NCBI GenBank assembly: GCA_026193355.1
Contig: JAPHTL010000041.1
Span: forward strand, 1 to 8,457
DNA from: Rhodospirillales bacterium
Lineage (GTDB): Bacteria > Pseudomonadota > Alphaproteobacteria > Rhodospirillales > JAPHTL01
Direction: 5' to 3'
Length of the DNA stretch: 8,457 nt
Below, one piece after another: positions 1 to 6,080 of this stretch. The notes under the pieces are model-generated. The model did no database searches. It had not been told where the DNA came from and saw nothing but the letters and a program-made list of their open reading frames with translations. The position numbers and the translations under genes are program-made. Each line of letters starts with the position of its first letter. The first letter of the stretch is position 1.

Positions 1-453
1 GCTTTCGCCCAGTTCCACCGGCAGGCAGGCCCGCACCGCGCCCTTTCCCGCCAGATAGGCCAGCGTCCCTTCGTTGAACAGGTTGACGAAGGGGCCGATC
101 ACGTGCGCTCGTCCGGCCAGAAGGGCTGCGGCGGATGTGTCGTTGGCTTCGACGAGAAACGTATCGTCGCCGCAGATGTCGCGCACTGAGCCCATCTCGC
201 GTTTGGTCATGATCAGGGCCAGGGTGGACAGAACCACTTCCTTGCCCGCCGCCTGAAGACGTTCGACCACATCGGGAATATGGGGGGCGAGGAACGGCAG
301 GCGTTTGGAGCAAACGACCTCGCCGACATAGACGGTATCGACGGGAGCCTCATCTGCAATCCGGAAATAAAAATCGCGCCATTGTTCGGGTGCCCAGTTG
401 AACTGCACCGGGCCGAGGGTGAGGTGCGTATCGGTCTTGCCGTTTCCTGCCAT
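1..453 (-). CDS. ubiV: UbiV, O2-independent ubiquinone hydroxylation protein (U32 family), 3' part missing
   Basis: N-terminal 151 residues of a U32-family protein; the rest lies beyond the left edge. With UbiU, UbiV forms a heterodimer of [4Fe-4S] proteins needed for the ubiquinone ring hydroxylations in the absence of O2 (known for Escherichia coli and Pseudomonas). Seen here: a TLGPVQFNW opening, then VDTVYVGEVVCSKR, in which C48 matches the first cluster cysteine of E. coli UbiV (C39, in a GE-VCSKR context); then LSTLALIMTKRE and VEANDTSAAALL, typical of the family. The other three cluster cysteines would lie off the window. ATG at 453 is chosen because GAGGAG lies about 13 nt upstream and homology begins soon after; an in-frame ATG at 480 would overlap the end of ubiU and cannot be excluded. 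The gap to ubiU is 17 nt, so the two are probably co-transcribed. Confidence 0.93.
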   Translation of the reverse strand, partial: MAGNGKTDTHLTLGPVQFNWAPEQWRDFYFRIADEAPVDTVYVGEVVCSKRLPFLAPHIPDVVERLQAAGKEVVLSTLALIMTKREMGSVRDICGDDTFLVEANDTSAAALLAGRAHVIGPFVNLFNEGTLAYLAGKGAVRACLPVELGES

Positions 454-470
454 TGTTGTTTGTCCGCTCC

Positions 471-1457
471 TCAGCGCCATGTCTTTTCGTAGACGCCGGA
501 GGTCTTCTTCTGTCCTTCGGTGACGGTGGAAAGCTCGATGCTTGCCCGTTCCCCGACGGCTGCGGCATCCACGGCGCGCCGGAAGGCGGAGACGACCTCG
601 GCGATATAGGCGCGGCCACGTTGGCGGCCCTCGATCTTCAGCGCGGTGACCCCGGCCTCGGCCAGTTCTGGCAGCATCTCGGCGGCGTTCAGGCTGGTCG
701 GTTCCTCGAACAGGTAGGACGCCTTGCCCGCGGCGACGAAACGGCCCTTGCACAGCGTCGGATAGCCCGCTGGCTCATCCGCACCGAAGGTGTTGATGGT
801 GAAATTGCCGAGGCGCGAAACCATGCGGTCGCCCTCGTCCTCATAGCGAACATGGCTGGCCGGGGAGCAAACGCCGGAAATGTTCGGCGATTCGCCGGTG
901 GCGTAGGAACTCAGCGCGCAACGACCCTCTGCCATGACGCACAGTCCGCCGAAGACGAAGACCTCGGTTTCCACGGGGATCTGGGCGTTCAGTTCGGCGA
1001 TTTCCTTGATGGTCAGCACACGGGGCAGGACCACGCGCTTGACGTCGAAGGCGTCGGCGTAGAAACGAATCGCTTCGGGGTTGGAGGCGGATGCCTGAAC
1101 CGAAAGGTGGCGGCGCAGGTCCGGGTGTTTTGTGGCGGCGTAATCGCACATGCCGATATCGGCCAGAATGACCGCATCCACGCCCATGGCCGCGGCATCG
1201 TCCACCGCCTTGCGCCAGGGGTCGGGGTTGCCCGCTTCGGGGAAGGTGTTGATCGCCAGAAAGACCTGGGTGTTCCTGTCGTGGGCATAGGCCAGACCGT
1301 CGGCCAGTTCGGCGCGGCTGAAATTCAGGCCTGGGAAATTCCGCGCGTTGGTTTCGTCACGAAAGCCGAGATAGACCGCATCGGCCCCTGCATCCACGGC
1401 GGCGCGCAACGAGGCCGGCGTTCCCGCCGGGCAGACAAGTTCAAGTTTTCTGGTCAT
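471..1457 (-). CDS. ubiU: UbiU, O2-independent ubiquinone hydroxylation protein (U32 family)
   Basis: Complete 328-residue U32-family protein, the partner of UbiV in anaerobic ubiquinone synthesis; the dimer is thought to take its oxygen from prephenate rather than O2 (family knowledge). It opens with LELVCPAGTPASLRAAVDAGADAVYLG, the usual start of the U32 fold. Four cysteines C173, C180, C197 and C236 are spaced 7, 17 and 39 apart, identical to the cluster ligands C169/C176/C193/C232 of E. coli UbiU. The family segments FGGLCVMAEGRC and LKIEGRQR are present. Length is normal for UbiU. The start codon overlaps the ubiT stop as ATGA, so translation is probably coupled; there is no strong ribosome binding site. 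U32 also contains collagenase-like peptidases and the RNA-modifying RlhA/TrhP, but the cysteine spacing and the T-U-V context fix the identity. Confidence 0.96.
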   Translation of the reverse strand: MTRKLELVCPAGTPASLRAAVDAGADAVYLGFRDETNARNFPGLNFSRAELADGLAYAHDRNTQVFLAINTFPEAGNPDPWRKAVDDAAAMGVDAVILADIGMCDYAATKHPDLRRHLSVQASASNPEAIRFYADAFDVKRVVLPRVLTIKEIAELNAQIPVETEVFVFGGLCVMAEGRCALSSYATGESPNISGVCSPASHVRYEDEGDRMVSRLGNFTINTFGADEPAGYPTLCKGRFVAAGKASYLFEEPTSLNAAEMLPELAEAGVTALKIEGRQRGRAYIAEVVSAFRRAVDAAAVGERASIELSTVTEGQKKTSGVYEKTWR

Positions 1458-2128
1458 GGTTTGGCGCTTCTTTTCGTCCGGCTTGCGGCAGGGGCTGCGC
1501 GTCTGGCGGCACGGCCCAGTTCCTGGACTTTTTCCTCCAGCTTGTCGAGACGCGCGGCCTGCGCCTCGGCGCGGCGCGTGGCCGGTGCGGTGATGGCGGC
1601 GCGCAGGGATTCCATATCGCGCGTCGCGGCGTCCAACAACCCGCGGGCATGGGTCGCAAGCCTGCGGGCCGGTCCGGCGGCCGGTCCAAAAAGGGCGGCG
1701 ATGTCGGTAAAGACGTCGATTTCCGCCCCGTCGACCGCATTGCGCAAGGCGACGACGGCCTCGGTATCGCCCTCGATTTCCAGATCGCGCGAGAAAAACA
1801 GCGAATCGCCGTCGATCCGGCCTTCCAGAAGGTCGGTCAGGGCCAGCATCGAGCCACGGATGGCGGCGGTGAAGGGTTCGTCCTGTGCATCGCGAACGGC
1901 GCGCAGGTCCGGCGCCGAGGGATGCGGACGCAAGATGAACATGAAAGGCAGATCAATGGGATCGATCAGAAAAACAGGATCGTCAAGGATTGCCAGACGT
2001 TCGAATACCTCGGGGTGACGGCGAAGCACTGTTCGCAGCGCCGCGGTCAGGATCGGTTGCAGCATCCGGGGCGGCAGGGGGCGCATGGCCATCCCCGCCA
2101 GCAGGACTGGCGAGAAGGGCGGCGTCAT
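1454..2128 (-). CDS. ubiT: UbiT, SCP2-domain ubiquinone biosynthesis accessory protein with C-terminal extension
   Basis: Protein of 224 residues from the chosen start. UbiT binds isoprenoid lipids through an SCP2 fold and supports the UbiU-UbiV hydroxylases under anaerobic conditions (known for E. coli YhbT and P. aeruginosa). Seen: an N-terminal PLPPRMLQPILTAAL helix, an SCP2 core at about residues 38-135, and the diagnostic GDSLFFSRDLEIEGDTE at 107-123. After about residue 138 comes an extra stretch rich in Ala and Arg, including a heptad-like LDKLEEKVQELGR segment (194-206) and a basic tail; E. coli UbiT (174 residues) lacks this length. Start: ATG 2128 sits ten codons before conserved sequence. 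ATG 2164 is also possible (GGGGA about 10 nt upstream). ATG 2200 is unlikely because it falls in the predicted -10. First gene of the ubiTUV cluster, overlapping ubiU by ATGA and preceded by an FNR-type box. Confidence 0.88.
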   Translation of the reverse strand: MTPPFSPVLLAGMAMRPLPPRMLQPILTAALRTVLRRHPEVFERLAILDDPVFLIDPIDLPFMFILRPHPSAPDLRAVRDAQDEPFTAAIRGSMLALTDLLEGRIDGDSLFFSRDLEIEGDTEAVVALRNAVDGAEIDVFTDIAALFGPAAGPARRLATHARGLLDAATRDMESLRAAITAPATRRAEAQAARLDKLEEKVQELGRAARRAAPAASRTKRSAKP

Positions 2129-2198
2129 GGTCCGCTTTCGGCTCGTATTTCTGGGCCGGTTCATTCTGGCCGTTTCCCCATATTCCGATGAATGCCTC

Positions 2199-2205
2199 AT
2201 ATATA
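2199..2205 (-). promoter_or_regulatory. Candidate -10 element of the ubiTUV promoter
   Basis: On the minus strand this reads TATATAT, the most AT-rich spot between the FNR-type box and ubiT. TATATA at 2205-2200 starts about 31 bp from the box centre (2236.5), which would place the box at about -42 to -44 from a start near 2193. That is close to, though not exactly, the -41.5 of classical class II FNR promoters. It contradicts using the ATG at 2200 as the ubiT start. Inferred from position only. Confidence 0.4.
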
Positions 2206-2229
2206 CTCCATGGTCTCTCATGGCGGCAA

Positions 2230-2243
2230 ATGATTGAGATCAA
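2230..2243 (-). promoter_or_regulatory. FNR/Anr/FixK-type box upstream of ubiTUV
   Basis: On the minus strand the sequence is TTGATCTCAATCAT, matching 9 of the 10 defined bases of the FNR consensus TTGAT-N4-ATCAA (last base T instead of A). It lies between the divergent ubiT and hydroxylase genes. FNR-family activators bind such boxes when oxygen is low, and anaerobic ubiquinone genes are a logical target. Whether the regulator here is FNR/FnrL or a FixK or Dnr-type relative cannot be told from the site. It may also act on the plus-strand hydroxylase gene, 62 bp downstream of the box. Confidence 0.65.
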
Positions 2244-2258
2244 AGAAGCCCAGGGGGA

Positions 2259-2272
2259 AGTCAAGTTTGACT
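2259..2272. repeat. 14-bp palindrome (AGTCAA-GT-TTGACT), operator candidate
   Basis: Perfect inverted repeat with 6-bp arms and a 2-bp centre, midway between the FNR-type box and the start of the hydroxylase gene. The half-sites are oriented TCAA...TTGA, the reverse of an FNR box, so it is not a second FNR site. Its centre is 29 bp from the FNR box centre and 40 bp upstream of the hydroxylase ATG. A dimeric repressor or activator site is possible; no specific family is recognised. Confidence 0.35.
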
Positions 2273-2282
2273 GGACAGGACA

Positions 2283-2301
2283 CCCCTGAGGGGGGATTTT
2301 T
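2283..2301 (+). promoter_or_regulatory. Short G-C hairpin with T run overlapping the hydroxylase ribosome binding site
   Basis: CCCC-TGA-GGGG (2283-2293) can fold into a four-pair stem with a three-base loop, and TTTTT follows at 2297-2301. The G-rich 3' arm is also the only good Shine-Dalgarno sequence (AGGGGGG, 2289-2295) for the ATG at 2306, about 10 nt away. In mRNA the stem could hide the ribosome binding site or act as a weak attenuator. The stem is short, so this is tentative. Confidence 0.25.
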
Positions 2302-2305
2302 GGGC

Positions 2306-3553
2306 ATGGCGACAAAACAAAAGAATGAAATGATCGAAGCGGAAGTCCTCGTCCTCGGCGGCGGCATGGCCGGGATGACGCTGGCGCTGGCGCTTTCGGG
2401 TGTCGGCGTCTCCGTTGCCGTCGTCGAACAAATGGCGTCCGAGATCTTGCTTGATGCCGGGTACGATGGCCGCACCTCGGCCGTGGCGCTGGGTTCCGCG
2501 CGTGTTTTTCAGGGCATCGGCGCGTGGGAGCAGATGGTCGACGCGGCCGAGCCGATCCTCGATATCCGGGTGGTTGACGGCAACCTGACCGATGGAATCT
2601 CGCCGTTTTTCCTGCATTACGACCATCGCGAGGTCGGCGATGCGCCTTTCGGCTACATCCTTGAGAACCGCGCCATCCGCAAGGCCCTGCTGGCGGCTGC
2701 CAAGGGACGGGACAGCCTGACCCTTCTGGCCCCGGCGTCCGTTGTGGAACTGGCGCGCGAGGGTGTGAACGTTCGCGCCACACTGGCTGATGGGCGCAGA
2801 GTGAAGGCGCGACTGGCGGTGGCCGCGGAAGGCCGCGATTCGCCCTCGCGCAAGGAGGCTGGCATTTCGGTCCGGCGGGTTCCCTATAACCAGACGGCCA
2901 TTGTCTGCACGGTGGCCCACGAGAAGCCCCATGACGGGGTTGCTGTGGAACTGTTCCTCCCCTCCGGTCCCTTCGCCATGCTGCCGATGACGGAAAACCG
3001 CAGCAATATCGTGTGGACGGAGCGAACAGAACTGGCGGCGCGCTATATGGAGCTGGATGACAGCGCATTTCTGGCCGAGGTCAACCGCCGTTTCGGCGAC
3101 TGGTGCGGATCCCTGCGTCTGGCCGGGCCGCGGTGGTCCTATCCGCTGGTTCTGCAGAACGCCCTTCGTTACACGGATCACCGGCTTGCGTTGATTGCCG
3201 ATGCCGCCCACGTCATCCACCCCATCGCGGGGCAGGGCCTGAATCTTGGCCTGCGCGATGTCGCCACCCTTGCCGAGGTCGTTGTCGATGCGCGCAGGCT
3301 TGGTCTGGATATCGGCGCGGCCAGTGTTCTGGAGCGTTACGAAGAAAGGCGGCACGGTGATGTGCTGACCCTTGCGGCGGTTACGGACGGGCTCAACCGG
3401 CTTTTTTCCAACGATGTATTGCCACTGCGGATATTGCGTGATGCTGGCCTAGCCGCCGTCGACAACCTGCCGCCGCTCAAGAAGCTGTTCATGCGCCACG
3501 CCATGGGGATTGCCGGCGATCCCCCGCGCCTGATCGCCGGGGATGCCCTGTAA
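2306..3553 (+). CDS. UbiH/UbiF/VisC/COQ6-family FAD-dependent ubiquinone biosynthesis hydroxylase
   Basis: Protein of 415 residues, the usual length for this family. These flavin monooxygenases use O2 and NAD(P)H to hydroxylate the ubiquinone ring. Seen: the N-terminal FAD Rossmann motif GGGMAG (18-23) within VLVLGGGMAGMTLALAL; DGRTSAVALGS from residue 54; a second FAD segment AAEGRDS (173-179); YNQTAIVC; FLPSGPFAMLP; and the FAD-binding ADAAHVIHPIAGQGLNLGLRD (298-318). The last motif normally begins GDAAH; here Gly is replaced by Ala. The C-terminal KKLFMRHAMGIAGD is typical of bacterial UbiH-like proteins. Start ATG 2306 is preferred (AGGGGGG upstream, homology starts just after) over the TTG at 2234, which lies in the FNR box. 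It could be the alphaproteobacterial UbiL or another subtype; which ring position it hydroxylates cannot be read from the sequence. Divergent from ubiTUV and overlapping the next gene by TAATG. Confidence 0.93.
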   Translation: MATKQKNEMIEAEVLVLGGGMAGMTLALALSGVGVSVAVVEQMASEILLDAGYDGRTSAVALGSARVFQGIGAWEQMVDAAEPILDIRVVDGNLTDGISPFFLHYDHREVGDAPFGYILENRAIRKALLAAAKGRDSLTLLAPASVVELAREGVNVRATLADGRRVKARLAVAAEGRDSPSRKEAGISVRRVPYNQTAIVCTVAHEKPHDGVAVELFLPSGPFAMLPMTENRSNIVWTERTELAARYMELDDSAFLAEVNRRFGDWCGSLRLAGPRWSYPLVLQNALRYTDHRLALIADAAHVIHPIAGQGLNLGLRDVATLAEVVVDARRLGLDIGAASVLERYEERRHGDVLTLAAVTDGLNRLFSNDVLPLRILRDAGLAAVDNLPPLKKLFMRHAMGIAGDPPRLIAGDAL

Positions 3554-4143
3554 TGCCATCTGGGCGCAAACCTTCGAATTTCCGCGCCGGGTTTATTGTC
3601 GCCTGCCTTTTCATTGTTTTCGCCTTTATTGCGGCAGCGGCGGAAACCGCGATCGGCAGCAGCGGGATGACCTCGGCGCGCGAGGTCTGGTATACCCTTT
3701 CACCCGGTTCCCTGTCGGTGTTTGAGATCAGGGTTCGCCAGATTGCCGGGGAAACCATGTGGGATCCGGTCATCCTTGCCGTGCTTGGACTGCCGGGTTG
3801 GGCCATTTTTGGCATTCCCGGCGCGCTGTTTTTCTGGATGTTTCGACCGCAGGTCGATTCCGACCTTGCTGCGCACGAGGACAGCTTCGGCACCTACGAC
3901 CGCCTTGCCCGTCTGGCCGAGGAAGAAGAGGCGGAAGACGACATGCCCCGGTGGCAGGAGCTTCCCGATCAGGAACTCGACGACCACCCGGGCGAACCCG
4001 ACCTGCGCGAACAGCAGGATCGTTATGTCCGGGAATGGATGCCGAAACCGCCCGACCCGGATGAAGTAATGTCGCCGGAATATCTGAACGACGATCTGGA
4101 ACAAGGCCCGGAAAGCGCGCCGGGTGGAAAAAAAGACGCCTAG
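3553..4143 (+). CDS. Hypothetical two-helix inner-membrane protein with long acidic tail
   Basis: Protein of 196 residues that I do not assign to a family. Two hydrophobic segments are seen, at about residues 12-31 (GFIVACLFIVFAFIAAAAE) and 73-96 (VILAVLGLPGWAIFGIPGALFF). Between them lie about 40 residues with the amphipathic VWYTLSPGSLSVFEIRVRQ. The Arg/Lys-rich N-terminus suggests an N-in, C-in topology, with the loop in the periplasm. The remaining 100 residues are very acidic and proline-rich (EEEEAEDD, QELDDHPGEPD, KPPDPDE) with WQELP and REWMPKPP patches, probably a mostly disordered cytoplasmic tail. Its ATG overlaps the stop of the hydroxylase gene (TAATG), so the two are very likely translated together and a role at the membrane in quinone synthesis or in anchoring the hydroxylase is a reasonable guess, not a demonstrated one. 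Confidence 0.8.
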   Translation: MPSGRKPSNFRAGFIVACLFIVFAFIAAAAETAIGSSGMTSAREVWYTLSPGSLSVFEIRVRQIAGETMWDPVILAVLGLPGWAIFGIPGALFFWMFRPQVDSDLAAHEDSFGTYDRLARLAEEEEAEDDMPRWQELPDQELDDHPGEPDLREQQDRYVREWMPKPPDPDEVMSPEYLNDDLEQGPESAPGGKKDA

Positions 4144-4150
4144 AGAATTC

Positions 4151-4187
4151 TGCGCTTGAACGAGCGCAGGCAAGATGCTCGATCTTG
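4151..4187 (+). repeat. Two adjacent short hairpins downstream of the membrane-protein gene
   Basis: TGCGCT-TGAACG-AGCGCA (4151-4168; 6-bp perfect arms, a seventh U-G pair possible) and CAAGAT-GCTCG-ATCTTG (4171-4187; 6-bp perfect arms) follow the plus-strand stop codon directly. Neither has its own T run on either strand. They may protect the 3' end of the plus-strand mRNA or take part in a compound terminator with the next stem. Confidence 0.45.
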
Positions 4188-4206
4188 TTGATAACGATCA
4201 ACTTTT
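4187..4206 (+). terminator. Candidate intrinsic terminator of the hydroxylase/membrane-protein operon; also an exact FNR consensus
   Basis: GTTGAT-AACG-ATCAAC (4187-4202) is a perfect 6-bp stem with a 4-base loop followed by TTTT at 4203-4206 on the plus strand, 43 nt after the stop codon. The stem is AT-rich for an intrinsic terminator, so strength is doubtful. Bases 4188-4201 also read TTGAT-AACG-ATCAA, a 10/10 match to the FNR box, in a place where no gene starts. Confidence 0.45.
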
Positions 4207-4211
4207 CTCCA

Positions 4212-4231
4212 TTCAGGTGGTTCCACCTGAA
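4212..4231 (-). terminator. Hairpin downstream of lepA, possible terminator without T run
   Basis: TTCAGGTGG-TT-CCACCTGAA is a perfect 9-bp inverted repeat 17 nt beyond the lepA stop codon, the strongest stem in the convergent gap. On the minus strand it is followed by TGGAGAAAAG rather than a T run, so it is not a standard intrinsic terminator. It could stop polymerase by a different mechanism or stabilise the lepA mRNA 3' end. A shorter stem, CTGAT-CTGG-ATCAG (4238-4251), overlaps the lepA stop codon. Confidence 0.45.
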
Positions 4232-4247
4232 CGGAGGCTGATCTGGA

Positions 4248-6050
4248 TCAGTCGTCACCGATCCGCAGCGCGGCGATGAAGGCGGATTGGGGTATCTCCA
4301 CCTTGCCGAACTGGCGCATGCGCTTCTTGCCCTTTTTCTGCTTATCCAGAAGCTTGCGCTTTCGTGAAACGTCGCCGCCATAACACTTGGCCGTAACGTC
4401 CTTGCGCAGCGCGCTGATCGTCTCGCGGGCAACCACCTTGCCGCCGACGGCGGCTTGGATGGGAATTTTGAACATCTGGCGCGGGATCAGGTCCTTCAGC
4501 CGCTCACACACCGAACGACCGCGGCTTTCCGCCTGGCTCGAATGGGCGACGAATGACAGGGCGTCGACCGGCTCGGCGTTGACGAGGATGGTGATCTTGA
4601 CCAGATTGCCTTCCTGGTAATCGTCCATCTGATAGTCGAAGCTGGCATAGCCGCGGGTCGCCGATTTCAGGCGATCATAGAAATCGAACACCACTTCGTT
4701 GAGCGGCAGTCGATAGACGGCCATCGCGCGGTTGCCGATATAGGTAAGTTCCACCTGGCGTCCGCGCCTTTCCTCGCACAGCGTCAGAACCGAGCCAAGA
4801 TACTCGTCGGGAACCATGATTGTGGCCTTGATCCAGGGTTCCGAAATCTGGGCGATCCTTACCGGGTCAGGCATGTCGGCTGGATTGTGCAGGTCCAGTT
4901 CCCTGCCGTCGGTCAGACGCAGGTGGTAGGCGACGCTGGGCGCCGTCGTGATGAGGTCGAGGTTGAATTCACGCTCCAGACGTTCCTGCACGATTTCCAG
5001 ATGCAGAAGGCCGAGGAAACCGCAACGGAAACCCAGACCCAGCGCGGCCGATGTCTCGGGCTCGAAATGGAAGCTGGAGTCGTTGAGCCGCAATTTGCCC
5101 AGAGAGTCGCGCAGGTCGTCGTAGTCCGCCGCATCGGAGGGGAACAGCGAACAGAAGACAACCGGGACGGACGGCTTGAAACCCGAAAGGGCCTTTTCCG
5201 CGGGCTTGCGGTCGTCGGTGATGGTGTCACCGACGTTGGTGTCGGCCACCGTCTTGATCGATGCGGTGATGAAACCCATCTCGCCGGGGCCCAACTCGTC
5301 CACCTTGACCGCTTTCGGCGTAAAGATGCCGACCTGGTCGACCTGATAGGCCGTTCCGGTGGACATCATGCGGATGCGCATCCCCTTGCGCAGCTTGCCG
5401 TCGCGGATGCGGACAAGGATCATCACACCCAGATAGGGGTCGTACCAGGAATCGACCAGCAGCGCCTTCAGCGGCGCATCGGCGTTGCCGGTTGGCGCCG
5501 GGAGCCTCTCAACAAGGGCTTCCAGCACATCGGGGACGCCCAGCCCGGTCTTCGCCGAGATCATCACCGCATCCGATGCGTCGAGGCCGATCACTTCCTC
5601 GATTTGCTCGCGGATGCGATCGGGTTCGGCCGCCGGCAGGTCGATCTTGTTGAGGACGGGGACGATCTCATGATTGGCGTCCAGCGCCAGATAGACGTTG
5701 GCCAGTGTCTGCGCTTCGACCCCCTGGGTGGCGTCGACGACCAGCAGGGAACCTTCGCATGCGGCCAGGCTGCGGCTGACCTCGTAGGAAAAGTCGACGT
5801 GGCCGGGCGTGTCCATCAGGTTGATCTGGTAGGTTTCGCCGTTCTTCGCCTTGTAGGACAGGCGCACCGTCTGGGCCTTGATGGTGATTCCACGCTCGCG
5901 CTCGATATCCATGGAATCGAGCACCTGCTCCTTCATCTCGCGGTCTGTAAGGCCGCCGCACAGATGGATCAGCCGGTCGGCCAGGGTCGACTTCCCATGG
6001 TCGATATGCGCGATGATGGCGAAGTTGCGAATGTGGGCGAGGTCGGTCAT
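4248..6050 (-). CDS. lepA: LepA, elongation factor 4 (ribosome-associated GTPase)
   Basis: Complete 600-residue translational GTPase of normal length. EF4/LepA acts on the ribosome in translation initiation, back-translocation or ribosome biogenesis, depending on the study. GTPase motifs: G1 AHIDHGKST (14-22), G2 RGITI (53-57), G3 DTPGHVDF (80-87), G4 NKID (134-137), G5 SAKTG (165-169). Then come domain II (RIRDGKLRKGMRIR), domains III and V, and the LepA-specific C-terminal domain with YGGDVSRKRKLLDKQKKGKKRM, which separates it from EF-G, TypA and BipA. The start MTDLAHIRNFAIIAHIDHGK fits the family. Only a weak AGGA lies about 15 nt before the ATG. It is preceded by its own promoter candidate and lies 104 bp after nnrU on the same strand; its 3' end converges on the two-helix membrane-protein gene. 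Confidence 0.98.
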   Translation of the reverse strand: MTDLAHIRNFAIIAHIDHGKSTLADRLIHLCGGLTDREMKEQVLDSMDIERERGITIKAQTVRLSYKAKNGETYQINLMDTPGHVDFSYEVSRSLAACEGSLLVVDATQGVEAQTLANVYLALDANHEIVPVLNKIDLPAAEPDRIREQIEEVIGLDASDAVMISAKTGLGVPDVLEALVERLPAPTGNADAPLKALLVDSWYDPYLGVMILVRIRDGKLRKGMRIRMMSTGTAYQVDQVGIFTPKAVKVDELGPGEMGFITASIKTVADTNVGDTITDDRKPAEKALSGFKPSVPVVFCSLFPSDAADYDDLRDSLGKLRLNDSSFHFEPETSAALGLGFRCGFLGLLHLEIVQERLEREFNLDLITTAPSVAYHLRLTDGRELDLHNPADMPDPVRIAQISEPWIKATIMVPDEYLGSVLTLCEERRGRQVELTYIGNRAMAVYRLPLNEVVFDFYDRLKSATRGYASFDYQMDDYQEGNLVKITILVNAEPVDALSFVAHSSQAESRGRSVCERLKDLIPRQMFKIPIQAAVGGKVVARETISALRKDVTAKCYGGDVSRKRKLLDKQKKGKKRMRQFGKVEIPQSAFIAALRIGDD

Positions 6051-6080
6051 CGGCCTGCGAGCATTTCCTGTTGCCGTCGT

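Noticed and set aside
453..2018. 521-codon plus-strand open frame
   Set aside because: It is antisense to ubiU and ubiT, which carry clear family motifs; the translation is low-complexity and resembles nothing known. High GC leaves the opposite strand open.
2129..2221. Upstream starts for ubiT at 2221 and 2200
   Set aside because: Both precede or sit within the likely -10 region, and the added residues are not family-like, although the ATG at 2200 has a GGAG five bases before it.
2234..2305. TTG start extending the hydroxylase by 24 residues
   Set aside because: The TTG is inside the FNR-type box and the extension lacks family similarity; ATG 2306 has a G-rich ribosome binding site.
1983..3355. 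Minus-strand frames of 361 and 364 codons across the divergent promoter and hydroxylase gene
   Set aside because: Shadows of the hydroxylase; Arg/Pro-rich or otherwise unlike a protein, and they would run through the promoter region.
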